Assembly: GCA_031732875.1 (NCBI GenBank)
Contig: JAVMKL010000160.1
Coordinates: 1 to 25,490, forward strand
Direction: 5' to 3'
Origin: JAVMKJ01 sp031732875
GTDB taxonomy: Bacteria > Pseudomonadota > Gammaproteobacteria > Competibacterales > Competibacteraceae
DNA: 25,490 nt
Positions within the stretch are counted from its first letter, which is position 1. Each line of letters begins with the position of its first letter. The position numbers were made by a program, and so were the translations under genes. Under the pieces are notes generated by a model that worked only from the letters and a program-made list of their open reading frames with translations, was not told where the DNA came from and made no database searches. This document shows positions 1 to 6,633 of this stretch, piece by piece.

Positions 1-92
1 TGGGCGTGGCGCTGCTGGCCTTTATCGTGGCGCGGGTGCTGCTGACCCGCCGATTGCGGCCGGTGGCGGAATCATTCAGACAACCAACATGA
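1..92 (+). CDS. atpR: N-ATPase subunit AtpR, C-terminal end (partial)
   Basis: Only the last 29 codons are in the window, read in the frame beginning at base 3. They give a hydrophobic stretch (VALLAFIVARVLL) followed by a basic tail ending in ESFRQPT and a TGA. In N-type ATPase operons the small membrane protein AtpR lies directly before atpB, and here the stop overlaps the atpB start as ATGA, which indicates translational coupling. AtpR is specific to N-ATPases; its proposed role is to interact with or help assemble the c-ring. The assignment rests on position and the membrane segment, because too little sequence remains to recognise the protein on its own. Confidence 0.7.
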   Translation, partial: GVALLAFIVARVLLTRRLRPVAESFRQPT

Positions 93-787
93 ATATCAGC
101 CCCGACCAGACTATTCCGCTCGATCTCGGCGTGGTGAAGATCAATGCCACCCTGATCTTCACCTGGCTCACCATCGCCCTGCTGGCCGGGCTGGCGCGCT
201 GGGTAACCCGAAAACTCTCCACCACCGGCGAACTGTCGCCCTGGCAAAACCTGTTGGAAGTGCTGGTCGAGGGTGTTCAAAACCAGATTCGGGATATCGC
301 CCGCCAGGACCCCGGCCCGTTTCTGCCGTTTATCGCCACCTTGTTCCTTTTCATCGCCACCTGCAACCTGCTGGCGGTCGTTCCCGGTTATGAACCGCCT
401 ACCGGTTCGCTGTCCACCACCACCGCGCTGGCGCTCTGCGTGTTTTTCGCGGTGCCGTTTTATGGCATCCGTCGACACGGGTTGCGCGGCTTCCTGCATC
501 TGTATCTGGAGCCAACCCCGCTGATGTTGCCACTTAATCTCATCGGCGAACTGGCCCGTACCCTGGCGTTGGCGGTGCGGCTGTATGGCAACGTGATGAG
601 CGGCGCCGTGGTGGGTGCGATCCTGCTGCTGGTGACGCCCTTGGTATTCCCGGCGCTGATGCACGCTTTGGAACTACTGACCGGCCTGATTCAGGCGTAT
701 ATTTTCGCGGTGTTGGCGACCGTGTTCATCGCCGCTGCGACCGCCGCCCAAGAGCAGACCGGTAATCATCCCCAACCCCGCAAGTGA
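89..787 (+). CDS. atpB: N-ATPase subunit a (AtpB)
   Basis: This 232-residue polytopic protein is the stator channel subunit of the membrane Fo sector and works against the c-ring. The hallmark stretch LALAVRLYGN carries the essential stator arginine (R164, equivalent to R210 of E. coli subunit a) and the GN that follows it. Several membrane helices can be seen, at about residues 20-38, 78-98, 110-128, 145-165 and 170-222. The ATG overlaps the upstream TGA (ATGA), and the stop at 785-787 runs straight into the atpE leader, so the gene sits in a tight operon. The length is typical of N-ATPase AtpB and shorter than E. coli AtpB (271). Confidence 0.95.
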   Translation: MNISPDQTIPLDLGVVKINATLIFTWLTIALLAGLARWVTRKLSTTGELSPWQNLLEVLVEGVQNQIRDIARQDPGPFLPFIATLFLFIATCNLLAVVPGYEPPTGSLSTTTALALCVFFAVPFYGIRRHGLRGFLHLYLEPTPLMLPLNLIGELARTLALAVRLYGNVMSGAVVGAILLLVTPLVFPALMHALELLTGLIQAYIFAVLATVFIAAATAAQEQTGNHPQPRK

Positions 788-798
788 GGCTCGCATTC

Positions 799-1077
799 GT
801 GGATCCCGCGTTCGTGATCGGCATCGTCTCCATCGTCACCGCCGGTCTGACGATTTGTCTCGGCACCATCGCCCCTGCTCTGGCCGAAGGCCGCGCCGTG
901 GCTCAGGCGCTGCTGGCCATCGCCCAGCAACCGGATGAGGCCGCCACCCTCAGCCGCACCCTGTTCGTCGGACTGGCGATGATCGAATCCACCGCGATTT
1001 ACTGCTTCGTGGTATCGCTGATCCTGATCTTCGCCAACCCATTCTGGAACCACGTCATCGCCGCAACTGCTCGCTAG
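799..1077 (+). CDS. atpE: N-ATPase subunit c (AtpE)
   Basis: This is a two-helix hairpin proteolipid that forms the ion-carrying rotor ring. I chose the GTG at 799 (product MDPAFVIGI..., 92 residues) because a GAGG at 786-789 lies nine bases upstream. The earlier in-frame GTG at 784, overlapping the atpB stop, has no ribosome site and would add five residues. The second helix holds the ion-binding carboxylate in the motif ESTAIY (E63, S64, Y68), the layout of Na+-type c subunits. The first helix has P26 and a second glutamate, E30, where Na+ rings usually have glutamine. This glutamate pair is typical of N-ATPases, whose coupling ion is disputed. The stop overlaps head-on with the stop of the convergent ClC gene (CTAG). 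atpF does not follow, unlike the usual order. Confidence 0.93.
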   Translation: MDPAFVIGIVSIVTAGLTICLGTIAPALAEGRAVAQALLAIAQQPDEAATLSRTLFVGLAMIESTAIYCFVVSLILIFANPFWNHVIAATAR

Positions 1078-2663
1078 AAAAACTGATGTCCAGAGTGTTT
1101 AGCTGTAAACCCTTCGCGCAACAAAGCAGCAGCCTTGGCGGCCTGCGGTGAAATAACCGCGGTAATACGGTCGCCCGCCTGAAGAACCATATCTGGATCA
1201 GCGACGTAGCTGGACATGCGGCGCTCGACCGTGATGATGAGGCATCCGGCAGGCAGCTTTAAATCGCCGATACGTTGATGTTCAAAGGGCGCATCGCGTT
1301 GCATCAGCAATTCCAGTAACAGATTGCTTTCCAGTTTGGGCGCATCCTGGCTTCGCAGCAGATCCCGCTCCAGCAGCGCCTCATAAATAGGTGTATCGCC
1401 AAGAAAATCGGCAATGACATAAGCGCAGAAACAAGCGACCAACAACGGCAACATCAGGGAATAGCTTTCGGTCATCTCGACGATCAGGACAATGCCTGTG
1501 AGGGGGGCGCGCACAATCGCCGTGAAGTAAGCAGCCATGCCAACCAAGGCAAACGTGGTCGGATCTGACACGACAGCGGGAAAAAAATAGTTGGCGACCA
1601 AACCAGTCAGCAGACCGATCTGCGCGCCCAGCACTAACAGCGGAGCAAAAATACCTCCCGCGGCGCCCGTTCCATAGGAAAACATCGTCAGGACGAACCG
1701 CAACGCAAAAAAAAGGATCAGGGCATCCATGGTTACCTGCCCCGCCAGCGTTTGCTCGACCAGGCGATGCCCCCCTCCCAATACCTGGGGTAGAAACCAA
1801 CCCACTCCGCCCACCCCCGCACCCACGACAGCCCCTAGCACCCCCCGCGGCCAATGCCCGACACGCGCGAACAACCGCAAACTGCCTAGCAGCGCACGGT
1901 TGAAGGCAACCCCCGATACTCCGGCTACAAATCCCAGCGCCAGAAAAATAGGCAGGCTGTCCAATGGCGCCGTCGGATAAACGTCAACGTGAAAAGCGGG
2001 CAGTTGCCCGTAGAGCAGTCGGGTCACCACATCGGCGATGACGCACGCCACGAAAGTGGTCGTGAAAACACCGGGCGCAAAGTCGCGCTGCACTTCTTCC
2101 AGCACGAAAATCAAGCCGGAGAGCGGTGCGTTAAACGCGGCGGCCAAACCGGCTCCTGCTCCCGCCGCGATCAGAGCTTGGCGCTCGCGTGCCGTGCTTT
2201 TAAACCACAGGCTAACCATCTGTCCGATAGCTCCGCCCATCTGCACGGTCGGTCCTTCGCGCCCCAAAGTCAGCCCGCCCCCAATGCTGAACGCGCCACC
2301 GAAAAACTTCACCAGGAGAATTCGCCGCCATGCCATGCGCCGCAGCCGGTGCAGCACCGCTTTCAGATGGGGAATCCCGCTACCGGAGGCTTCGGGGGCG
2401 AATCGTTGCACCAAAAATACCCCGACACCGCTTCCCAGCGCGCCGAACATGATGGGTATCAGAAATCCCCAAGCAGGATAGGAATGACTAAAGGCGATGA
2501 GGTCACCGCGCAGATGATCAGCCTCATCGAGGGTGTAGCGAAAAGCCACGGCCACCAAGCCCGCCAACAACCCAACCAGCGCTGCGCGCGGAAACAGCCG
2601 CCGTCGCCGCTCGTGGGCGCGCACGAAATCGCGTACCTCACCGACGACGACACCGGGCGTCAT
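1074..2663 (-). CDS. ClC-family chloride/proton antiporter with C-terminal TrkA-C domain
   Basis: This 529-residue inner-membrane protein carries all the ClC signatures: GSGIP (S95, selectivity-filter serine), GREGP with the gating glutamate E136, FNAP followed by LEE with the internal proton glutamate E190, GIFAP at 337-341 and the filter tyrosine Y427 in PIYEALL. Having both glutamates predicts a 2Cl-/H+ exchanger rather than a channel. Residues about 445-515 (ending ...LQAGDRITAVISP) match a TrkA-C (RCK_C) ligand-binding domain, which suggests cytoplasmic control of transport. The gene is read toward atpE and shares its last bases with the atpE stop. It is divergent from the second ClC gene. 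No strong ribosome site is visible before the ATG at 2663. E. coli ClcA has 473 residues; the extra length is the tail domain. Confidence 0.93.
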   Translation of the reverse strand: MTPGVVVGEVRDFVRAHERRRRLFPRAALVGLLAGLVAVAFRYTLDEADHLRGDLIAFSHSYPAWGFLIPIMFGALGSGVGVFLVQRFAPEASGSGIPHLKAVLHRLRRMAWRRILLVKFFGGAFSIGGGLTLGREGPTVQMGGAIGQMVSLWFKSTARERQALIAAGAGAGLAAAFNAPLSGLIFVLEEVQRDFAPGVFTTTFVACVIADVVTRLLYGQLPAFHVDVYPTAPLDSLPIFLALGFVAGVSGVAFNRALLGSLRLFARVGHWPRGVLGAVVGAGVGGVGWFLPQVLGGGHRLVEQTLAGQVTMDALILFFALRFVLTMFSYGTGAAGGIFAPLLVLGAQIGLLTGLVANYFFPAVVSDPTTFALVGMAAYFTAIVRAPLTGIVLIVEMTESYSLMLPLLVACFCAYVIADFLGDTPIYEALLERDLLRSQDAPKLESNLLLELLMQRDAPFEHQRIGDLKLPAGCLIITVERRMSSYVADPDMVLQAGDRITAVISPQAAKAAALLREGFTAKHSGHQFF

Positions 2664-2994
2664 TTCGTTTTGCGTTGCACCAAATTTTGCCGTCTTGTCG
2701 TCTTGTCGTTCTGAAGTAATTTCTCTATCCTCTTGATACAGCTAATTAATATATTCAATAGGGTATCTCGAAGATCCCCGTTTGTCGACCCGCGCTGGTA
2801 AAATACCGCTGTCCTGAACTCGGCCGATTCTCAAGTCGCCGAACAAACACGGCGCGATCAAAAATGGCATGCGGGCGAAAAAATCTTGGGGGGTGGCCGC
2901 AACATGGGAACCGCTCTTTGATCGGAATCGATTCACCATTGCGGCTACCTTCCGACGTCCAGGCACGCTCATCAATGGGAAAAGTCGAGCCGAG
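2664..2994. promoter_or_regulatory. Divergent intergenic region between the two ClC genes
   Basis: This stretch of about 330 bp should hold promoters for both ClC genes. It includes an AT-rich core at 2712-2762 (TAATTAATATATTCAATA), the likeliest site of -10 elements, and an imperfect tandem 8-mer (CGTCTTGT twice plus a partial copy, 2691-2711) 28-48 bases before the minus-strand start. A small hairpin-forming sequence (GGGTATCT...AGATCCCC) lies at 2761-2779. An in-frame extension of the + strand ClC gene reaches back to an ATG at 2869, but it would put about 42 residues before the signal peptide. I could not assign exact -35/-10 pairs. Confidence 0.35.
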
Positions 2995-5159
2995 GTGATC
3001 CAAAAATTCGGACTCCTGCTCGCTACCATGCTGCTTTGCGCCGCCGCGCCGGTCCGATCAGCGGGGGCAGAGCAAACCTATGGCCCACTCCGACCCAGCG
3101 AGGTCCCCTGGCGGATCGCCGGCCAAACCTATTCCGGTACTAAACTGGGCCGGGATCAGCTCATGCTTGCTCTGCTGGCAACTAACCCGGATGCTGTCGT
3201 ACCGCTCTGCGATGTCAACGGTATCCTGCGGGTCGGCGCCGTGCTGGTCCTGCCAACGCCGGAACGGATCCCCGCCCAGGTTCCAGATGCCACCCGCTGC
3301 TGGACCGCCGCAATGCGAACAAACGAGTGGGCCACCTATCGCTACGGAGAGATGCCCCTGGAACGCCCCGGTCCTGCCACCGGGGTCAAGCTCGACATCC
3401 CCACCATCTCAAAGCCATTGCCCGAGCGACCTTGCCTGGCTCCTCCCGAGACTTGCNNNNNNNNNNNNNNNNNNNNNNNNNNNNNNNNNNNNNNNNNNNN
3501 NNNNNNNNNNNNNNNNNNNNNNNNNNNNNNNNNNNNNNNNNNNNNNNNNNNNNNNNCACCATCTCAAAGCCATTGCCCGAGCGACCTTGCCTGGCTCCTC
3601 CCGAGACTTGCGCTGCTTGCTCGGACCAGCAGGATCAGGTCCTGTCACCCAAAGAGCAGGCGTCCGCTGCGACGCCCCGGTTGACCCCCGGTCCTCGGGC
3701 ACCCGTCTGGTTGCTGGTGCCACTGCTTCTCGGCCTGATCGCCGCCGCACTGGTGGATTGGGAGCAGCACCAGAGAGACGGATCCGCCGAGCCGGTATCC
3801 GCCACGGATGCGGACACGCTGGAACGACTCCCGGCGCGCGCCGCGCTCCGGCTGGCACTCGGGCCGATGGGTCTGCACCTTCTATTGGTTCTGGCGGCCC
3901 TGGCCGGAATTTTGGGTGCCGGGGTGACGGTACTGTTTCGCGAGGCCATCCATGGCCTCGAATGGTTGCTTGATGGCAACAGTGGCAGCCTGGTGGCCAT
4001 AGCCGAGTCCCTGCCAGCCTGGCAGCGCCTGCTACTGCCGGGCGTCGGTGGCCTGATCGCCGGCCTGATCCTGCAGGAAATAGGATCTCGGCTACGCGGT
4101 CCCAAGACCACGGACTACATAGCCGCAGTCGCGGCCGGAGACGGCTGGATCAGCGTTCGGCACAGCCTGGTCAAAGCCGCCTCGTCCCTGTTCACGGTAG
4201 CCTCCGGGGGATCCATTGGCCGAGAGGGGGCCATGGTCCAAATTTCCGCCATGGTCGCCTCGAGTCTCGGGCGACTGGGTCGGTTCCCACCGGACAGGCT
4301 GCGCCTTCTGGTCGCCGCCGGCGCCGCGGCCGGGCTCGCCTCTGCTTACAACGCACCGCTTGCGGCGACGATGTTCGTCGCCGAGATCGTCCTCGGCTCC
4401 ATTGCCTTGGAGCACATCGGACCTCTCGTCGTCGCTGCGGTGGTGGCCGGCGTGACCGTCCACGACATCCTGGGTTATGCTCCGGTGTACCAGATCCCCC
4501 AGTTTCGTCTGGTCAGCGACTGGGAACTCAGTCTTTACCTGGTGCTGGGCCTGGTCGCCGGGCACGTGGCGCCGTTCTTCCTGCGCCTGCTGGAGCGCGC
4601 TCACCACGACTTCGCCAAGCTGCCGTTACCATTGGCCGGGCGGCTCGCCCTCGGTGGACTGATCGTCGGCGCCATCTCAGCCTACGAACCCCAAATTTGG
4701 GGTAACGGCTACAGTGTGGTCAACACCGTGCTGCAAGACTCCTGGCCCTGGCAGGCCCTGCTGACCGTATTAATTCTCAAGATGGTCGCGACGGCGGCAA
4801 CCCACGGTTCGGGTGCTATCGGCGGGGCCTTCACGCCAACTCTGTTCGTCGGCGCCCTGCTTGGGGCTCTGTTCGGCACTCTGGTGCAAGCACTCCTGCC
4901 CGCCGGCACTGCCTCGCCAAACGCCTATGCGGTGGTCGGCATGGGCGCGATGCTCGCCGGAACGACTCACGCCCCATTCATGTCGATCCTGATGATCTTC
5001 GAGATGACTATGGACTATGAAATAGTCCTGCCGCTGATGCTCGCCGTTGTCACCGCCCACTACACCGCCCAGCGCTACACTGGCGTCAGTCCCATGTACG
5101 CCGAGTCTCTACTGCCTCGCGAGCCAACCGATCCACCCGGCGAGGCCCAGGCGCGTTAG
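2995..5159 (+). CDS. ClC-family chloride channel with secreted FimV/LysM-like N-terminal domain (spans assembly gap)
   Basis: As written, the frame breaks at the N run. Removing the 100 Ns and one copy of the flanking 55-bp duplicate (155 bases) gives one continuous frame of about 669 residues. The layout is: signal peptide (1-25, ending RSAGA); a FimV N-terminal/LysM-like domain (about 29-87, YGPLRPSEVPWRIA ... LMLALLATNPDA ... LRVGAVLVLP); a linker; a lone membrane helix (about 185-205); and a ClC core. In the core are GREGA (gating glutamate about residue 359), YNAP followed by FVAEI, and GGAFTP. The internal proton glutamate of antiporters is isoleucine here (about 413), as expected for a channel rather than an exchanger, and there is no GSGIP. 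I prefer the GTG at 2995 because it begins directly at the signal peptide. An ATG at 2869 is the alternative. Automated annotation may split this locus at the gap. Confidence 0.82.
3402..3456 (+). repeat. 55-bp direct duplicate, left of gap
   Basis: This is identical base for base to 3557-3611. Both copies translate to TISKPLPERPCLAPPETC in the frame of the ClC gene. The exact 55-bp length and the position at a contig end are what a de Bruijn assembler with k = 55 leaves at a broken edge. It is most likely an artefact rather than a biological repeat. Confidence 0.9.
3457..3556. other. Assembly gap (100 N)
   Basis: A run of exactly 100 Ns is the conventional placeholder for a scaffold join of unknown size. 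It sits inside the second ClC gene. The 55 bases on each side are identical, so the true gap is probably negative: the two contigs overlap. Confidence 0.99.
3557..3611 (+). repeat. 55-bp direct duplicate, right of gap
   Basis: This is the second copy of the sequence at 3402-3456, at the start of the right-hand contig. Collapsing the two copies restores the reading frame of the ClC fusion gene exactly at a codon boundary (3456 to 3612). Confidence 0.9.
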
Positions 5160-5172
5160 GACGAAAGACCTG

Positions 5173-5206
5173 TTGTCGGGCAACGTTACGCTTTTGCCCG
5201 ACCTAC
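5173..5206. repeat. REP-like palindromic repeat, copy 1
   Basis: Inverted arms GTCGGGCAA (5175-5183) and TTGCCCGAC (5194-5202) form a 9-bp stem with a 10-base loop, 16 bases after the ClC stop. A copy differing at one loop base lies at 9928-9961, after atpG. Short extragenic palindromes of this kind (REP elements) are common between genes in Gammaproteobacteria and often sit at operon ends. It may also act as a transcription terminator, although no T-tract follows. Confidence 0.75.
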
Positions 5207-5421
5207 ACGCTACGCCAAACGGCATAAAATCGATACGGAATTGGTATAAATCAACCCGCCGCGTTGGGTCAAGCCAGCGAAATCATACGCTTCCAGGCTG
5301 AGTGAGTCGTTCGCGAACAAGCCCTCGCTGCTCCCGCCGCAGGGTCGCCGCGGCACGACGGCGGACGGCCGCCGGGTCCAGGCCGACCAGCCCGACCCGG
5401 CGGCCACCGCGCCGCTTTCAG
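5207..5421. other. Intergenic stretch with orphan promoter-like site and GC-rich relic
   Basis: Between the REP-like hairpin and the end of yfdX lies an extended -10 motif on the + strand, TG-G-TATAAA at 5242-5250, followed by a GC-rich stretch (about 5287-5416). That stretch has coding-like composition but no complete gene; one frame reads LSESFANKPSLLPPQGRRG. Nothing with a recognisable start and domain is present, so it may be a gene remnant. The same GAATTGGTATAAA block occurs upstream of mfd. Confidence 0.3.
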
Positions 5422-6108
5422 CTATTTTTCGGGCTTCGGCGCCACATCGGGCTTATTCGGATTCGGGGCAGCCGACGCATGCTTGTCGGCACTCGGCAAT
5501 CCGGCCAGATAATCCACGAAGCTCTGCGAATCGACCACCCAGCCATCCTCGGCTTTCTTTAACGCCAGGTTGGCCTCGTAATACTTGTTTTGGGTCAGCA
5601 GGTTCGCGGCCTGATCGACCGCCTTGGACGTAGCCTCAAGTGGCATGAACAACGTCGTCAGGGTCAATTTCACGTCGGCTGGTCGCAGCACCTCAAGAGC
5701 CTGCTTGGTTTCACCTTTTCTCAGATGTTCGTTCACCTTGTCGATTTTCTCCTTTTTCTCCGCGGTCAGAACAAAGTCATCAGCCATGGTTAACCGGGCG
5801 TCAATCGGAATCATCGGCTCCGCATCGGTCTTGTCTGGCTTTTTAATCGCCAGTTTGGCGGCATCCTTGGCGGCGGTGACAAGCGTCGCTTTCGCCTCAT
5901 CGATAAGCTTGACGGCTTCTTGCGACTGCCCATCAAAGATGGCGACCCGCGCCAGCGAAATATCGCGAGCGACCTTGGAACCTTCTTCCGAGAGCCGGAC
6001 GATCGGACGCTCGTTGGCGTCGCGATCCGTGGCCGCCAGCCCCGCCAGCGACAGAGAGATACAAACGGTGGCGCCTATAACGACCAAAAGTGATTTTCGA
6101 GGGTTCAT
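5422..6108 (-). CDS. YfdX family periplasmic protein
   Basis: The product is a 228-residue exported protein with a signal peptide (MNPRKSLLVVIGATVCISL..., cut near residue 25, after AGLA). It matches the YfdX family along its length, most clearly in the C-terminal block FMPLEATSKAVDQAANLL / YYEANLALKKAEDGWVVDS, and ends in a Pro/Lys-rich tail. YfdX of enteric bacteria is a periplasmic helical protein controlled by the EvgAS acid-response system; its molecular function is unsettled. The start was chosen by the ribosome site: GGAGG (6114-6118) lies five bases before the ATG at 6108. The ATG at 6111 and GTG at 6120 fit less well. The gene sits alone on the minus strand between the second ClC gene and atpF. 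Confidence 0.9.
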   Translation of the reverse strand: MNPRKSLLVVIGATVCISLSLAGLAATDRDANERPIVRLSEEGSKVARDISLARVAIFDGQSQEAVKLIDEAKATLVTAAKDAAKLAIKKPDKTDAEPMIPIDARLTMADDFVLTAEKKEKIDKVNEHLRKGETKQALEVLRPADVKLTLTTLFMPLEATSKAVDQAANLLTQNKYYEANLALKKAEDGWVVDSQSFVDYLAGLPSADKHASAAPNPNKPDVAPKPEK

Positions 6109-6120
6109 CATAACCTCCAC

Positions 6121-6633
6121 AGGTCATGCAATCGTCACGGGTAGAGCATTCTCCGGCGAGTCAACAAACCGGACATCCGCTCGCACCCTCCGATCACCCC
6201 GCAGGATCGTGGGGTGGACGGGACCTTTGCTGTCCCGTTGGGTCGATAGTGTGTCGGGTTCAGCTTAAGGGAAGCTTAAGTGGCAACTTTTCGACCGAAT
6301 CGGTGGCAACGTCTGTTCGTGATGTCTGGAGCAGGTCCCGCCCGAGATCGCCCGGCATCGCCGGACCGGAACCGGCCAAATGGCAAACGGTCTACGCCAC
6401 TATCCATGGCCGGCCAACCCAGGTTACCCTACTGCCGCCGGTGAAATCTGAACTGGATCGTCCTTTGAATGGCCATCTTCCAAGGATGATCATATGAGGG
6501 GTGTAAACATCTATCTGTTTGAGCGTATTGCTCGCTTCCGACGGGTCGCGATGTGGCTCCTGCGCGCCAGCAGGGGAACACGAACCGATCAAAACTTTTG
6601 CGGCGGCCCCTGGATGTTGACAGAGTACTAGCC
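6121..6633. promoter_or_regulatory. Leader region between yfdX and atpF
   Basis: I see no convincing gene in this stretch of about 510 bp. It must hold the minus-strand yfdX promoter and, since atpF is cut off from atpE, probably a new + strand promoter. Visible signals are a tandem AGCTTAAG pair at 6262-6269 and 6273-6280 (11-bp period) and a weak candidate promoter, TTGAAT near 6464 with an AT-rich TCATAT near 6489, for atpF. An in-frame extension of atpF reaches back to 6553 but lacks family similarity. Confidence 0.35.

Noticed and set aside
2664..2994. Fluoride (crcB) riboswitch before the ClC genes
   Set aside because: I looked for the conserved GG-GATGG core and pseudoknot partner on both strands and did not see them.
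3327..3456. Start codon at 3327 for the second ClC protein
   Set aside because: It is in the wrong frame on the left contig; the apparent frame only connects because of the false gap length.
2869..3684. Open frame read straight through the N run
   Set aside because: The codons inside the Ns are meaningless, and the part after the gap is out of frame with the ClC core. Collapsing the duplicated 55-mer gives the correct joint.
5302..5562. 86-codon + strand open frame overlapping yfdX
   Set aside because: Arg-rich shadow of yfdX and of GC-rich DNA, with no domain and no ribosome site.
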